Of a stretch of DNA of 63,870 nucleotides, positions 33,351-43,910 are shown in pieces. The stretch lies in the NCBI GenBank assembly GCA_903844155.1, contig CAIMSU010000271.1, positions 1 through 63,870 of the forward strand, read 5' to 3'. Position numbers and translations under genes: made by a program. This stretch comes from an uncultured Pseudomonadota bacterium. GTDB taxonomy: Bacteria > Myxococcota_A > UBA796 > SXON01. The notes beneath the pieces are model-generated. The model made no database searches, had not been told where the DNA came from, and saw only the letters and a list, made by a program, of their open reading frames with translations. Each line of letters begins with the position of its first letter. The first letter of the stretch is position 1.

Positions 33351-33616
33351 GCTTCGCGGAGGCCGCGAGGCTCGGCCGCGAGGCCCTGTGGATGGTGCTG
33401 CTGCTCGGGGGTCCAGCCCTGCTCGTCACCCTGATCGTCGGCACAACCGTGTCCGTGTTCCAGGCCGTCACCCAGGTGCACGAGATGACGCTGACCTTCC
33501 TCCCCAAGCTACTCGCGATCGCGCTCCTGCTCGCGGCGTCCGCGGGGTGGATGAGCGAGGAGGCCACGACCTACGCCACGAGCTGCTTCGAGCGCATCCC
33601 CCAGGCCGGCCTGTGA
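33347..33616 (+). CDS. fliQ: Flagellar export gate protein FliQ
   Basis: An 89-residue two-helix protein: AARLGREALWMVLLLGGPALLVTLIVGTTVSVFQAVTQVHEMTLTFLPKLLAIALLL matches FliQ (including the VFQAxTQIxExTLxFiPK loop). ATG overlaps the fliP stop; the stop overlaps the fliR GTG. Confidence 0.95.
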   Translation: MSFAEAARLGREALWMVLLLGGPALLVTLIVGTTVSVFQAVTQVHEMTLTFLPKLLAIALLLAASAGWMSEEATTYATSCFERIPQAGL

Positions 33617-34371
33617 TCGCCACAGTCGCGGCGGGGGTGCTCCTCTTCGCGCGGCTCACGGGCTTGCTCCTGATGCTGCCGGGCGTGTCGACCCGCGCGG
33701 TGCCCGGCTATGCGCGGGTCCTGGTCGCGGTGCCACTCACCCTGCTGCTTCTCCCGGCGGCGGCGCGTGAGCCGGTCGCGCCGACCCTGTCGGTGCTCTT
33801 CGCGCAGGTCGTCGGGGAGGCCATGCTTGGCATCGCCATGGGCTTTGCCGTGACGCTCGTCTTCGGCTCCCTCGCGATGGCGGCGGAGGTGATCTCCGCG
33901 CAAAGCGGGATGGCGATCGCGGCCATGCTGGACCCGCTCACGGACACCCAGCCCGGCGCCGCGGGCATCCTGGTGAGCTGGCTCGGCACTGCGGTGTTCT
34001 TTGGCGAGAACCTGCATCTTCACTGCATCGAGGCGCTCGCCGCCTCGCTCCGAGCGCTGCCCCTGGGCCACGCGTCCGGGGTGTTCCAGGCCGGGGATCT
34101 CCTGGTCCCGTTGGCCGGCGTTGCGCTTACCACGGGCATCCAGCTTGCGGGCCCGATCACCGCGTTCGTGTTCTGCGTGAACCTCGGCCTCTCGCTGCTT
34201 GGGCGCATGGCTCCAGGCCTCCAGATCTTCTTCGCGATCGGGCCCACGATCACCGTGGCCGCATCCCTCGCGCTGCTCGCCATCTCCCTGCCTGCCATCA
34301 TGACGGCCTGGTACACCACCATGCCGCACGCCTTCGAGGTACTGGCGCAGCTGCTCGGCCCGCCGAGGTAG
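33613..34371 (+). CDS. fliR: Flagellar export gate protein FliR
   Basis: A 252-residue hydrophobic export gate subunit. Motifs: LLFARLTGLLLMLPGVSTRAVPGYARVLVAVPL, VGEAMLGIAMGFAVTLVFGSLAMAAEVISAQSGMAIA, and NLGLSLLGRMAPGLQIFFAIGPTITVAASLALLAISLP. GTG 33613 overlaps the fliQ stop (GTGA). Confidence 0.95.
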   Translation: MIATVAAGVLLFARLTGLLLMLPGVSTRAVPGYARVLVAVPLTLLLLPAAAREPVAPTLSVLFAQVVGEAMLGIAMGFAVTLVFGSLAMAAEVISAQSGMAIAAMLDPLTDTQPGAAGILVSWLGTAVFFGENLHLHCIEALAASLRALPLGHASGVFQAGDLLVPLAGVALTTGIQLAGPITAFVFCVNLGLSLLGRMAPGLQIFFAIGPTITVAASLALLAISLPAIMTAWYTTMPHAFEVLAQLLGPPR

Positions 34372-34374
34372 CCC

Positions 34375-35436
34375 GTGTCCGAGACCGGCGAGAAGACCGA
34401 ACAGGCGACGGAACGACAGATCCAGAAGTTCCGGGAGGACGGCAAGGTCGCCTCCTCCAAGGAGCTTCTGGCCGCGATCTCGCTTGGCGTTGGCGGGTTC
34501 GCGCTGTATTCCAACCTGCCGCTCATCGGCGCGGGCCTGATCCGGATCGCGCGGGACAGCTTCGCGCGCGGGGTGTTTCGCGACTTCGTCCGCGCGGATA
34601 TGACCACGCTCGCGCACCGCACTCTGGAGGCCGTCGGCCCGGGCGTGTTCGGAGCGCTCGCGCCCGGTGTCCTGGCCTCCGTCGGCGTCGGGCTCGTGAT
34701 CACCGGGTTCAACATCAGCACCGAGGCGATCTCGCCGGACCCGGCGCGCATGGACCCTTTCGCGGCCGCGAAGAGCATGTTCTTCTCCTGGTCTCCCTGG
34801 GTGAACCTTGCGAAGGCGCTGACGATCGCGGTGCTCCTCACCTGGGCGGTGTACTCGGCGCTCCGCGCCCATGCCGGCTCCCTGCCTGTCACCGGCTCCT
34901 GGGCGGTCGGTGCCCAGGCCCGCTTTCTGGGGATCCTCGCCCAGTCTGTGCTGACCCGCGCGCTGCCGACGGCGCTCGCGGTCGGCGCGGCGGATCTGGC
35001 CTGGCAGCGCTACCAGATGTCCGAGCAGATGATGATGTCCCGGCAGGACGTCCGCCAGGAGCACCGGGAGTCGGAGGGCGACCCCCAGGTGCGAGCCCGC
35101 CGGCGCCAGCTGGCCAAGCAGGCCGCGGCCATGCGTCAGCTTGTAGACGTACGCCGCGCCGATGTCGTCGTGACGAATCCGACGCACTACGCGGTGGCGC
35201 TTCGCTACCGGAAGACCGAGAACGCCTCCCCGGTCGTCGTCGCCCGCGGCGTGGACCACCTCGCGCTGAAGATCCGAACCGAGGCTGGCCGCAACGACGT
35301 GCCGGTGATCGAGAACCGAAGCCTTGCCCGCTCCCTGTACGCGAAGTCGAAGGTGGGCGGGCCGATCCCCAGCCAGTTCTTCGGCCCCGTCGCGCAGATC
35401 CTGGCGCTGGTCTACCGCCGGAGGCACAAGAAGTGA
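34375..35436 (+). CDS. flhB: Flagellar export switch protein FlhB
   Basis: A 353-residue protein with four membrane helices and a cytoplasmic autocleavage domain. The start SETGEKTEQATERQIQKFREDGKVASSKEL is typical. The self-cleaving NPTH motif is at about residues 268-271 (VVVTNPTHYAVALRY), required to switch from rod-hook to filament substrates. GTG 34375 follows the fliR stop by 3 nt. It ends the fliN-flhB run; a new sigma-28-type promoter follows at once. Confidence 0.96.
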   Translation: MSETGEKTEQATERQIQKFREDGKVASSKELLAAISLGVGGFALYSNLPLIGAGLIRIARDSFARGVFRDFVRADMTTLAHRTLEAVGPGVFGALAPGVLASVGVGLVITGFNISTEAISPDPARMDPFAAAKSMFFSWSPWVNLAKALTIAVLLTWAVYSALRAHAGSLPVTGSWAVGAQARFLGILAQSVLTRALPTALAVGAADLAWQRYQMSEQMMMSRQDVRQEHRESEGDPQVRARRRQLAKQAAAMRQLVDVRRADVVVTNPTHYAVALRYRKTENASPVVVARGVDHLALKIRTEAGRNDVPVIENRSLARSLYAKSKVGGPIPSQFFGPVAQILALVYRRRHKK

Positions 35437-35454
35437 CAATCCGCGGAAACAGGC

Positions 35455-35480
35455 CTCAATTCTGCGACCAGCGCGCCGAT
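35455..35480 (+). promoter_or_regulatory. Sigma-28-type promoter of the surface-protein operon
   Basis: CTCAA, 16 bp, CCGATGGA: an exact core match lying 18 bp after the flhB stop. It would transcribe three non-flagellar-family genes (35531-41684). The leader to the first start codon is about 50 nt. Confidence 0.75.
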
Positions 35481-35530
35481 GGAAGGCGGATGCACGCCCA
35501 GACCCGCACCCCGTCGCGACGGAGGACCTC

Positions 35531-36898
35531 GTGTTCCTGATGGTCGGCGTGGCGTTCGCCACGACGAACGCGGCTTCGTTCACGACCGACGCCGGGGACT
35601 GGACGGGCGGAGCCGTGGCGGATGGCTATCTCGAGGTGACGGATGGCACCGTCTCGCTCGGGACCGGGCCGCTCGCCACCTTCACCCTCGACGCCCGTGT
35701 GCGGCTCGCGGACGGCTCGGCGCTGACGACGCGTGTCGGGGATGCCTCCCTCGTCGCGAGCTGGGGAGCCAGCGGGGGCCTTTCGCTGGGCGGCCTCACC
35801 ACGGCCCTCCCGCTCGCGGAGCAAGCCTGGAACCCCATCGGCACGGGGCTCCAGGGCGGGGGCCCCGAGCTGGTGCAGGTCGATGGTGCATGGGTGCTCT
35901 ACCGCTCCGATGGTGCGGTCGTGGAGGCCGCGACCTCGGCGGACGGCGTCGTCTGGGCGGACGTGGGCACGGTAGCCGAGGGGAGCGCGCCGAGCGCCGT
36001 CAACGAGGGCGATCAGGTCGTTCTGTACACGTCGTGCGGCGGGTCGATCTGCCGTTCGGAGTCGAACGACGGGCTCGAGTTCGGGGCACCGGTCGCCGTG
36101 CTCGACGGGGCGGTCACGGCCGTGCTCCGCGACCCGGACGGCACGTGGTGGCTCTGGTACACCGACACCGCCGGTGCCGAGCTGGCGACATCGTCCGACG
36201 GGGTCAGCTTCGACCTGTACTCGCCTCAGGCCGATGACGGCAGACTTCACGCGCTGGATGTGCTCGACGACTACGCGGGTACCTGGGACGCGTTCGACGG
36301 CCTCCACGCCTCGTACTCGGCCGACCCCACGTTCGCAGACAGCAGCGCCGACGTCGGGATCACCTACAGCTGCGACATCCCGACGGACCCCTCACTCGCC
36401 CGGGACGGCGTGATCTGGTACCTCGCGGCGGTGTGTGACGAGGAGCCCAGCGTCGCCGTCGGCACCCCGGAGCCGGGAACCTGGGCCGAACTGCACATGG
36501 AGTGGGATGGGACGACCCTGCGGGCGCAATGGGGAGACGCACTCCCCCTCAGCACGCCGCTCGCGGCTGCGGACAGCGTCTCCTTCGACGCCATCGGCTC
36601 CCTGCAGCTCGATGAAGTCGTCGTGGTGTACACCTCGCCCAGCGGGGACAGCGCGGACACGGGGGACAGCGGGGACACCGGCGACAGCGGGGACACCGGC
36701 GACAGCGGGGACACCTCGACCTCGACCGACAGCGGAGACACGGCGCCCGCTCCCGGGTACAGCGCGGCTGACGTGACGGGTGAGCCCGGAGGCTGTGGCT
36801 GTCAGGGTTCGCCCGGGCCGGCGAGCCTCGCGCTCGCGGCGCTCGCCGGGATCGCCCTCGGGATCCGGCGGTCCCGGCCAGCGCAGCCGGCGGACTGA
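35531..36898 (+). CDS. Secreted protein with MYXO-CTERM-like C-terminal signal
   Basis: A 455-residue exported protein. GTG 35531 is chosen for the strong GGAGG 5 nt upstream; ATG 35540 is an alternative. The N-terminal [12 protein letters not shown] is a signal peptide. The body is beta-rich and contains [19 protein letters not shown] and [19 protein letters not shown], suggesting a five-bladed glycosidase-like or lectin-like fold. A Gly-Asp-Ser-Thr repeat linker follows, then a tail [13 protein letters not shown], a hydrophobic stretch and GIRRSRP, which matches MYXO-CTERM signals for surface attachment. It is the first gene of a three-gene operon inside the flagellar island. Substrate unknown. 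Confidence 0.75.
   Translation: MFLMVGVAFATTNAASFTTDAGDWTGGAVADGYLEVTDGTVSLGTGPLATFTLDARVRLADGSALTTRVGDASLVASWGASGGLSLGGLTTALPLAEQAWNPIGTGLQGGGPELVQVDGAWVLYRSDGAVVEAATSADGVVWADVGTVAEGSAPSAVNEGDQVVLYTSCGGSICRSESNDGLEFGAPVAVLDGAVTAVLRDPDGTWWLWYTDTAGAELATSSDGVSFDLYSPQADDGRLHALDVLDDYAGTWDAFDGLHASYSADPTFADSSADVGITYSCDIPTDPSLARDGVIWYLAAVCDEEPSVAVGTPEPGTWAELHMEWDGTTLRAQWGDALPLSTPLAAADSVSFDAIGSLQLDEVVVVYTSPSGDSADTGDSGDTGDSGDTGDSGDTSTSTDSGDTAPAPGYSAADVTGEPGGCGCQGSPGPASLALAALAGIALGIRRSRPAQPAD
36656..36716. repeat. Tandem repeats coding a Gly-Asp-Ser-Thr linker
   Basis: An 18-bp unit recurs about three times and encodes GDSGDT steps between the beta-rich domain and the sorting tail of the secreted protein. 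The in-frame unit would let linker length vary. Confidence 0.7.
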
Positions 36899-36900
36899 CG

Positions 36901-39900
36901 ATGTTGCTCCTGGTCCTCTGCGCGCGCGCTGCGACGCTCTCCGTCGGGCCCGCCGAGACCTACGCCACCATCGGGGATGCGGTCGAGGCGGCCTCGGACG
37001 GCGACACGATCGAGGTCGCTCCTGGCACGTATGCGGAGGCGCTCGACCTCGGCGGCCTCAGCCTGAGCGTGCTGGCGACCGGCGGCTCGGCGGTCACAGT
37101 ACTGGCCCCGACGACGCCCGACGACGCCTTCGTGATGTCGGCGGGTGAGGACGCCGTGCTGGACGGGTTCACGATCCGGCCCAGCGGCGGGCGTGGCATC
37201 GTCGTGTCGGGCGGGAGCCTGGACGCGAGCGACCTCGTCATCGAGTCGGCGGGGTCGGCGAGCGTGGAGGGCGGCGCTCTCTCGGTGGACGGCGGCACCG
37301 TGGTGTTGAGCAGCGTCGAGATGAACGGGAGCATCGCCGCCCTTGGCGGGCACATCTACGTGAGTGGCGGAGCGGTACTCACGGGGACGGACCTCAGCTT
37401 CACCGACGGCACGGCGGTCGATGGTGGTGCGCTCTGGTTGGACTCCGGGTCCGTCGTCCAACTGTCGACCTTCGTGGTGACCAACCCGACGGCAACCGGC
37501 AACGGCGGCTTCGCGTGGCTCGACGGCGCCGAGCTGGACCTGTCGGGTGGCAGCATCACGGGTGCCGCGGCAGACGCCGCAACTGGCAGCGGTGGGGGCA
37601 TCTACGGCACCGATTCGCTGCTGACGTTGACCGACACGGACATGGTCTCGTGCACCGCGTTCACTGCGGCCGGGATCGACCTCTCCGGCGCGTCGGTGGC
37701 CAGCCTGGTCGGCGGAAGCCTGAGCGGGAACGAGAGCGTCTCCAACGGGGGTGCCGGCTGGATCCACGACGGGGCCCTGCTCGCCTGCTCGGAGTGCACG
37801 ATCTCCGACAATGGGGCCGGCGGTGACGGCGGTGGCTTCGTGGCCGAGGGCGGCGCCTGGCTCGATGACGTCGATGGGACCTGGGCCGACAACACCGCCA
37901 GCGGGGACGGCGGCGCCGTGTGGGGCGACGGCACGTCGTCCCTCTCCCTGTCCGGGACGACGGTCCGCGCGAACTCCGCCAACGGGGACGGCGGAGCCAT
38001 GGCTCTTTCCGGCAGCATGAACGGCAGCGGCGCTGCATTCGACAGCAACGCAGCGGTGTTCGGCGCGGGCGGCGCGATCTCGGCGACGGGCGAGCTCACC
38101 CTGCAGCACTCGGTGTTCACCGACAACGCCGCGCTGACGGACGGCGGCGCGGTCCTCCTGCGCGACGGGAGCGCGACCTTCGAGGACGTGGACGCGGCCG
38201 GGAACGACAGCGGCGGGGACGGGGGCGCGTTCGCCTTCTCCGGGGTCGGGACCCTTTCGCTCGTCGGCGGCACCCTCTTCGGCAACTCCGCCACCGAGGG
38301 CGGTGCGGTCTTCCTGAGCGCCCCGACGACCTCGGCCGGCCTGTCGAACCTCGTGGTCACCGACAACGTCGCGGTGGACGGGGCCGGCGTCTGGCTCGAC
38401 GGGGCGCTCCAGGTCTCGCTCGTGAACAACACCTTCGCAGGCAACGAGGCCTCGGGTGCAGGGGGGCATGTCTACACCGCGGCGCCGGTCAGCTTCGTCA
38501 ACAACCTGCTCCTCGACGCGGTGGCAGGCGGCGGCGCGTTCGGCAGCTCGGACTCGGGCTCGGACCGGTACTTCAACCTCGCCTGGAACAACACCGGCGG
38601 GGACTGGGCGGGTTGGTCCGATGTCGACGGCATCAACGGAAACCTCACGCAGGACCCTCTGGTCACTGCGTACACGGCCGACGGCGACGCCAGGGACGAC
38701 GACCTCCATCTCCTCGCCACGAGCCCCTGCGTGGACGCAGGCTCGCCGACGATGACGGATCCCGATGGCTCTCGTGCGGACATCGGGGCCTACGGTGGAG
38801 CGTCCGCGCGCACGTCGGACGGCGACGGCGACGGGTTCTACGACTCCATCGACTGCGATGACGCCGACCCGGCGATCCACCCCGGCGCCCCCGAGATCGC
38901 GTACGACGGCATCGATCAGGACTGTGACGGTCTCGATCTGGACGACGTCGACGGCGATGGGCACAGCGCGAGCACCGTCGGCGGGGACGACTGTGACGAC
39001 GCCGACCCGGCGATCTACCCGGGCGCGCCCGAGGTCTGGTACGACGGAGTTGACGAGGACTGCAGCGGGGGCTCGGACACGGACGCGGACGGCGATGGGC
39101 ACGATGCCCTCGTCGTCGGCGGGGACGACTGTGACGACACGGACGCAGGCGTCTACCCTGGGGCCGCAGACCCCTGGTATGACGGAGTGGACGGCGATTG
39201 CGCCGGCGACGACGACTTCGATCAGGATCTGGACGGCTTTGACGCCACAACGGGCGGTGGGGACTGCGACGACGTCGACTCGGCGATCCACCCTGGGAGC
39301 ATCGAGATCCCGTACGACGGCATCGACCAGGACTGCTCGGGTGGCGATCTCGTCGACGTGGATGGCGACGGCTGGGCTGCCCTCGCGGCGGGTGGCGCCG
39401 ACTGCAACGATGGGGACGCCCGGGTGTACCCCGGAGCCCCGGACGACCCGACGGACGGAATCGACAGCGACTGCGATGGCTACGACGAGTGGGACCGCGA
39501 CGGCGACAGCTACCAGAACGAGCTCGGTGATGGGACCGACTGTGACGACGACGACGCCACCGTGAACCCCGCGGCGATCGAGATCTGGTACGACGGCATC
39601 GACCAGGACTGCGACGGGCGCGACGACGACCAGGACGGCGATGGCTACCCGCTCGCCACGGACTGCGACGACACCGACCCCGCCGTGAACCCCGGCGCCG
39701 AGGAGCTGGCGAACGGCATCGACGACAATTGCGACGGCTGGGCCGAGACCGACGATCAGGACGGCGACGGGCTGACCGAGGCGGAGGAGCAGACCCTGGG
39801 CACCGATCCGACGAATCCGGACACGGACGGCGACTCCCTGTCCGACGGCGTGGAGCAGGACGCCGGACCCGACCGCGACGCGGACGGTGTGCTCGACGCG

Positions 39901-40221
39901 CTGGACACCGACGACGATGCGGACGGCCTGCCCACGTTGGACGAGCAGACCTTTGACATCGACGGCGACGGCATCCTCGACACCGACGTGGACGGCGACG
40001 GCCTCATCAACGCCTGGGACGACGACAGCGATGGTGACGGCCTGCTCGACAGCGCGGAGGGCGAGGAGGACCTGGACGGAGACGGCGTGCCCGACTTCCT
40101 CGGGTACTCCGGGCCGCTCGTCGGGAGCGGATGTGGAGGCGGCAAGTGGGCCGGCCTGATGGTGCTCGGCGGGCTCCTCCGCAGGGGCGGGGTGCGCGGA
40201 CCGGGGGGGCGTCGGCCATGA
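36901..40221 (+). CDS. Large secreted beta-helix/MopE-repeat protein with sorting-like tail
   Basis: A 1106-residue surface protein. After a short signal peptide ([10 protein letters not shown]) comes a right-handed beta-helix of about 580 residues ([31 protein letters not shown] is the classic start; many [12 protein letters not shown]-type turns follow). Seven MopE-type repeats follow ([15 protein letters not shown] then [10 protein letters not shown], ~38900-39760 in DNA). TSP3-like Asp-rich repeats come next, then a tail with [22 protein letters not shown], similar to MYXO-CTERM. Paired Asp/Cys residues suggest Ca2+ binding and disulfides. ATG 36901 begins 2 nt after the previous stop. 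It would form a long stiff surface structure. Confidence 0.8.
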   Translation: MLLLVLCARAATLSVGPAETYATIGDAVEAASDGDTIEVAPGTYAEALDLGGLSLSVLATGGSAVTVLAPTTPDDAFVMSAGEDAVLDGFTIRPSGGRGIVVSGGSLDASDLVIESAGSASVEGGALSVDGGTVVLSSVEMNGSIAALGGHIYVSGGAVLTGTDLSFTDGTAVDGGALWLDSGSVVQLSTFVVTNPTATGNGGFAWLDGAELDLSGGSITGAAADAATGSGGGIYGTDSLLTLTDTDMVSCTAFTAAGIDLSGASVASLVGGSLSGNESVSNGGAGWIHDGALLACSECTISDNGAGGDGGGFVAEGGAWLDDVDGTWADNTASGDGGAVWGDGTSSLSLSGTTVRANSANGDGGAMALSGSMNGSGAAFDSNAAVFGAGGAISATGELTLQHSVFTDNAALTDGGAVLLRDGSATFEDVDAAGNDSGGDGGAFAFSGVGTLSLVGGTLFGNSATEGGAVFLSAPTTSAGLSNLVVTDNVAVDGAGVWLDGALQVSLVNNTFAGNEASGAGGHVYTAAPVSFVNNLLLDAVAGGGAFGSSDSGSDRYFNLAWNNTGGDWAGWSDVDGINGNLTQDPLVTAYTADGDARDDDLHLLATSPCVDAGSPTMTDPDGSRADIGAYGGASARTSDGDGDGFYDSIDCDDADPAIHPGAPEIAYDGIDQDCDGLDLDDVDGDGHSASTVGGDDCDDADPAIYPGAPEVWYDGVDEDCSGGSDTDADGDGHDALVVGGDDCDDTDAGVYPGAADPWYDGVDGDCAGDDDFDQDLDGFDATTGGGDCDDVDSAIHPGSIEIPYDGIDQDCSGGDLVDVDGDGWAALAAGGADCNDGDARVYPGAPDDPTDGIDSDCDGYDEWDRDGDSYQNELGDGTDCDDDDATVNPAAIEIWYDGIDQDCDGRDDDQDGDGYPLATDCDDTDPAVNPGAEELANGIDDNCDGWAETDDQDGDGLTEAEEQTLGTDPTNPDTDGDSLSDGVEQDAGPDRDADGVLDALDTDDDADGLPTLDEQTFDIDGDGILDTDVDGDGLINAWDDDSDGDGLLDSAEGEEDLDGDGVPDFLGYSGPLVGSGCGGGKWAGLMVLGGLLRRGGVRGPGGRRP
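38818..39780 (+). repeat. Array of MopE-type DCDD repeats
   Basis: Seven units of 35-48 codons, each with DCDD/DCND, PGA(P) and YDGI(D)xDC motifs. Spacing and sequence vary, and the reading frame is kept throughout, so this is a protein repeat array and not a DNA-level satellite or CRISPR. Confidence 0.85.
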
Positions 40222-41684
40222 TCGCACTGCTCACCTTGCTCCCGATTGCGTTCGCGCTTGACGTGGACACGTTCACGACCGGCGCGACGACCGGCGACCC
40301 GACCGCCTTCACGCGACTCGGCTCGATGGTGACCGGGGACGCCGGAACCTGGGACGCCGGCCTGGTCCTGGACTACGCCGACGCGCCGCTGAGCGAGCAG
40401 ATCGCCGGCGGGCGCTCGCCGGTGATCGACGTGCTCGCCACGACCAACCTCACCGGCGGGTACAGCTTCGGCGGGGTCCGGCTCGACGGCACGCTGCCCC
40501 TGCACCTCGGCGTGGATGCGAGCGACTCGGGCAACAGCTCCTCCTGGCTGGCGAGCGGCGACGCACGCGTCGGGGCGCAGCTCGCTGTGCCCCACCTGAA
40601 CCGGTTCACGCTTGGGAGTACGCTCGTCCTGCCAACCGGTGCGGACGCATTGTACGTCGGGGGACCGGGCCGGCTGGTCACGGTGCTGCGCGGGGGCCGT
40701 GAGTTCGGCCGTGTCGGCGTCCTCGCGCTCGCCGGCGCCGTGCTCTCCCTCCCGGAGCAGGTGCGCGGGCTCGAGGCGGGGGTGGGTCCCGTGCTCGGCG
40801 TCGGCGCCGCCTACCGCATGAGCGACGCGTTGTCGGCGGCATTCGAGCTCGGCGCCGAGGGCTCCTGGGGCGTCGGCTCGATCCCACTGGAGTCCACGCT
40901 GTCCGCGCGGATGCGGCTCCCGGATGGGATCTGGGCCAGTGCTGGCGCGGCTGCGGGCCTTGGCGCAGGTGTCGGTGCCAGCCGCTGGCGCGTGATCGTC
41001 GGCGTCGGGTATTCGGGTGGCCGGCCCGGGGGGGTGACCCCCGCCGAGGCAGATGCCCGTTCCGACGGTGACGCCGACGCAGATGGCGACGGGATCCTCG
41101 ACGATCAGGATGCCTGCCCGGGAGAGGCCGAGACCATCGACGGCGTCGACGACGCGGACGGATGTCCGGACCCCGATGGGGACGGGGACGCGTTCACCGT
41201 GGACGCCTGCCCCAGCGAGCCCCTCGGGCCCGGTCAGGACCCGCGACATTCGGACGGGTGCCCGCAACGCGCCGAGCTCGCTGGGGATCACGTGGCGGTC
41301 ACGGGGACGATCTTTTTCCGTGAGGGCCGGGCCGAGCTGCTCGTCAGCGCGGAGCCCGTCCTGACGGCGGTGCGCGACGCCATGCAGGCGCACCCCGAGG
41401 TCGCCCTGTTCCTCATCGAAGGCCATGCGAACACCGACGGACCTGAGGCGTACAACCTTCGCTTGTCCGACGCGCGGGCGTTTTCGGTGATGGGCTGGCT
41501 CGTGAAACACGGAGTCGACTCGAACCGGCTGATCTCAAAGGGCTTCGGCGAATCCCAGCCCCTGCTCCCGGAGTCCAGCTCGGATGCGCTCGCCGCCAAC
41601 CGGAGGGTGGAATTCCGCGTCGTCCACATCGAGGACATCCCGCCGGACTCCCGCCACATCGACGTTCCAGCCGACGCCCGGTGA
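40218..41684 (+). CDS. OmpA-like outer-membrane protein with TSP3 repeats
   Basis: A 488-residue protein. ATG 40218 overlaps the previous stop (ATGA) and gives a signal peptide ([13 protein letters not shown]). Residues ~25-275 form a beta-barrel-like region ([42 protein letters not shown]). Asp-rich thrombospondin type 3 repeats follow ([32 protein letters not shown]). The C-terminal OmpA/MotB domain ([34 protein letters not shown] ... ANRRVEFRV) binds peptidoglycan. It could anchor the other two operon products to the wall. It ends just before the flhA promoter. Confidence 0.85.
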   Translation: MIALLTLLPIAFALDVDTFTTGATTGDPTAFTRLGSMVTGDAGTWDAGLVLDYADAPLSEQIAGGRSPVIDVLATTNLTGGYSFGGVRLDGTLPLHLGVDASDSGNSSSWLASGDARVGAQLAVPHLNRFTLGSTLVLPTGADALYVGGPGRLVTVLRGGREFGRVGVLALAGAVLSLPEQVRGLEAGVGPVLGVGAAYRMSDALSAAFELGAEGSWGVGSIPLESTLSARMRLPDGIWASAGAAAGLGAGVGASRWRVIVGVGYSGGRPGGVTPAEADARSDGDADADGDGILDDQDACPGEAETIDGVDDADGCPDPDGDGDAFTVDACPSEPLGPGQDPRHSDGCPQRAELAGDHVAVTGTIFFREGRAELLVSAEPVLTAVRDAMQAHPEVALFLIEGHANTDGPEAYNLRLSDARAFSVMGWLVKHGVDSNRLISKGFGESQPLLPESSSDALAANRRVEFRVVHIEDIPPDSRHIDVPADAR

Positions 41685-41700
41685 ACGTTTTCTGAAATCC

Positions 41701-41726
41701 CTCAACTGCGCGCCCTGACGACCGAT
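41701..41726 (+). promoter_or_regulatory. Sigma-28-type promoter of flhA
   Basis: CTCAA, 16 bp, CCGATGGA: an exact core match. Ten nt separate it from ATG 41737. A GGAAGG sequence that would serve as Shine-Dalgarno overlaps the end of the -10 box. Confidence 0.75.
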
Positions 41727-41736
41727 GGAAGGGGCG

Positions 41737-43821
41737 ATGCCCACAACGCCACCCGCGGCCCGTTCACTCATCGGGCTGGTCCGCGCCAACGGCGACGTGG
41801 CGCTGGCCGTCGGCGTGTTCGGGATGCTCGCGCTGCTGATGGTGCCGCTCCCGCCGATGCTGCTGGACGTGTTCCTGGCGCTGTCGATCACGCTGTCACT
41901 GCTGATCTTCCTCGTCTCGCTCTACGTCCGGAAGGCCGTGGATTTTTCGGCCTTCCCGATCATCCTGCTCATCTCGACCCTGTTCCGGCTCTCCCTGAAC
42001 GTGGCGTCCACGCGGCTCATCCTGCTCCACGGCGCGCAGGGCTCGGGCGCGGCCGGGCACGTGATCGAGGCGTTCGGCAACTTCGTGGTCGGCGGGAACT
42101 ACGTCGTCGGGTTCATCCTCTTCTGCATCCTGCTTGTCATCAACTTCATCGTCATCACCAAGGGCGCGGGGCGTGTGGCCGAGGTCGCCGCGCGGTTCAC
42201 CCTCGACGCGTTGCCGGGCAAGCAGATGGCCGTCGACGCCGAGCTCAACGCGGGGGTGATCGACGAGGCCATGGCCAAGCGCCGTCGCGCCGAGGTGGCC
42301 CGGGAAGCGGACTTCTACGGTGCGATGGACGGCGCCAGCAAGTTCATCAAGGGCGATGCCATTGCGGCGATCGTCATCATGCTGATCAACCTGCTCGCCG
42401 GCATCGTGATCGGAGTGGGCATGAACGGCCTGGACCTGAAGGCCGCCGCGGCGAACTACACCCTGCTGACCATCGGCGAGGGGCTCGCCAGTCAGGTCCC
42501 GGCGCTGATCGTCTCCGCCGCGGCGGGCCTGCTGGTCACCCGCGTCGCATCGATCGACGGGGAGAGCCTGGATGAACAGTTCGGCACTCAGCTCCTTGGC
42601 AGTCCGCGCGCGCTCGCGGTACTCGCGGGGCTCGCCGGCACCTTCATCCTGGTGCCTGGCCTGCGGGGGCCCTTCGCGTTGATCTCGGCGCTGCTCGGAG
42701 GCCTCGCCTACTCGCTACGCCAGGTGCCTGTGGTGGCCACGGCGGCATCGACCGCCGAGGCCAACGCCGTGTCGGCCGAGCAGAACATCGAAGATGTCCT
42801 CCGCGTCGAGCCGCTCGTCGTGGAGGTCGGGCTCGACATCGTCTACCTCGTTGACGAAAAGAGAGGTGGCGGCGTCGTCGAGCGTATTCAGAAGATTCGC
42901 AGGCAGTTCGCGCAGAGCCTCGGCGTCGTGCTCCCGCCGGTCCGGCTCCGGGACAGCGTCCGCCTGGGTGCGGGGCAGTACCGGGTGCTGCTGCGTGGCG
43001 AAGTCATCGGCACGGGCAAGATCATCGCCCGGCAATTTCTCGCGCTGGACCCGGGCACCGCGTCCGGCACGCTGTCGGGCATCCGCGCCGTCGATCCCGT
43101 CTACGGGCTCAAGGGGTTCTGGATCCCGGAGACCACCAAGATCCGCGCCCAGGCCCAGGGCTACACGGTCGTCGACGGGCCGACCGTGCTCACCACGCAC
43201 CTCGATGACCTGCTCCGTCGGCACGCCCACGAGCTTTACGGCAGGCAACAGCTCGCGGACGCGCTCGAGCGGATCTCGGCAGAGAACCCCCGGCTCGTCG
43301 AGGAGTTGATCCCCGACCCGCTGTCCCGCGCCGCGGTGCTCAGGGTCTTCCGGAACCTCATTCAGGAGGGCGTCGGGGTGAAGGACGGGCAGGCCGTGCT
43401 CGAGGCGCTCGCCGAGTACGCGCCGAGAACCCGCGATCCGGAGCTCCTCACCGAGTTCGCCCGGCAACGTCTCAGCCGGTCGGTCACCGCCCGGTTCGTC
43501 AGCGAAGAGGGGACACTACACTACCTGGGTCTTGGCACGGACGCCGAGGACGCCGTCGTTCGCGGCCTGCAAGGTGGCGAGGGCGGTGCCATGTCGCTGT
43601 TGCTGGACCCGGACACGACCCGCAAGCTCATCGGGGCGATCCGGACGCAGACCGAGAGCTGGACCGGCACAGGCGACCTCGCGTTGCTCGTCCCCCCGCT
43701 TGCCCGCGCCCCAATTCGGCGGCTGCTCGAGAAGGTGCTCCCGCGGGTGCCGGTGTTGAGCCCTGGCGAGATCGTCCCCGGAACCCCGCTCTCCCGGGCG
43801 GCCGAAATCCGGCTTCGTTGA
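41737..43821 (+). CDS. flhA: Flagellar export protein FlhA
   Basis: A 694-residue export gate protein with about eight membrane helices in the first ~320 residues and a cytoplasmic nonameric ring domain after. Motifs: LSITLSLLIFLVSLYVRKAVDFSAFPIILLISTLFRLSLNVASTRLIL, FTLDALPGKQMAVDAELNAGVIDE, and RRAEVAREADFYGAMDGASKFIKGDAIA (the FHIPEP motif). ATG 41737 is chosen; ATG 41725 lies within the promoter -10 box. FlhA uses ion flow to drive export and receives chaperones such as FliS and FlgN. It is followed by fliF with a separate promoter. Confidence 0.96.
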   Translation: MPTTPPAARSLIGLVRANGDVALAVGVFGMLALLMVPLPPMLLDVFLALSITLSLLIFLVSLYVRKAVDFSAFPIILLISTLFRLSLNVASTRLILLHGAQGSGAAGHVIEAFGNFVVGGNYVVGFILFCILLVINFIVITKGAGRVAEVAARFTLDALPGKQMAVDAELNAGVIDEAMAKRRRAEVAREADFYGAMDGASKFIKGDAIAAIVIMLINLLAGIVIGVGMNGLDLKAAAANYTLLTIGEGLASQVPALIVSAAAGLLVTRVASIDGESLDEQFGTQLLGSPRALAVLAGLAGTFILVPGLRGPFALISALLGGLAYSLRQVPVVATAASTAEANAVSAEQNIEDVLRVEPLVVEVGLDIVYLVDEKRGGGVVERIQKIRRQFAQSLGVVLPPVRLRDSVRLGAGQYRVLLRGEVIGTGKIIARQFLALDPGTASGTLSGIRAVDPVYGLKGFWIPETTKIRAQAQGYTVVDGPTVLTTHLDDLLRRHAHELYGRQQLADALERISAENPRLVEELIPDPLSRAAVLRVFRNLIQEGVGVKDGQAVLEALAEYAPRTRDPELLTEFARQRLSRSVTARFVSEEGTLHYLGLGTDAEDAVVRGLQGGEGGAMSLLLDPDTTRKLIGAIRTQTESWTGTGDLALLVPPLARAPIRRLLEKVLPRVPVLSPGEIVPGTPLSRAAEIRLR

Positions 43822-43872
43822 TCCCCGCGGCGATTCGGGCCGTGGGTCGGCCCATGCGCTGAAAACATCGTC

Positions 43873-43898
43873 CTCAATTCACGGCGACAACGACCGAT
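43873..43898 (+). promoter_or_regulatory. Sigma-28-type promoter of fliF-G-H-I
   Basis: CTCAA, 16 bp, CCGATAGA: an exact core match, 12 nt before GTG 43911. AGAGG, the best Shine-Dalgarno candidate, overlaps the end of the -10 region. Confidence 0.75.
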
Positions 43899-43910
43899 AG
43901 AGGTTTCCAA

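Noticed and set aside
33571-35583. An open minus-strand frame of 670 codons opposite fliR and flhB
   Set aside because: fliR and flhB are certain on the plus strand; the antisense frame has no motif.
38860-39770. Periodic DNA that could be mistaken for a CRISPR or satellite
   Set aside because: Units differ in length and sequence and keep one reading frame of MopE repeats; there are no identical repeats with unique spacers.
36802-40227. An open minus-strand frame of 1141 codons opposite the beta-helix/MopE gene
   Set aside because: The plus strand has a signal peptide, beta-helix motifs and MopE repeats. The antisense frame is a by-product of high GC and repeated codons, with Val/Asp/Ala low complexity.
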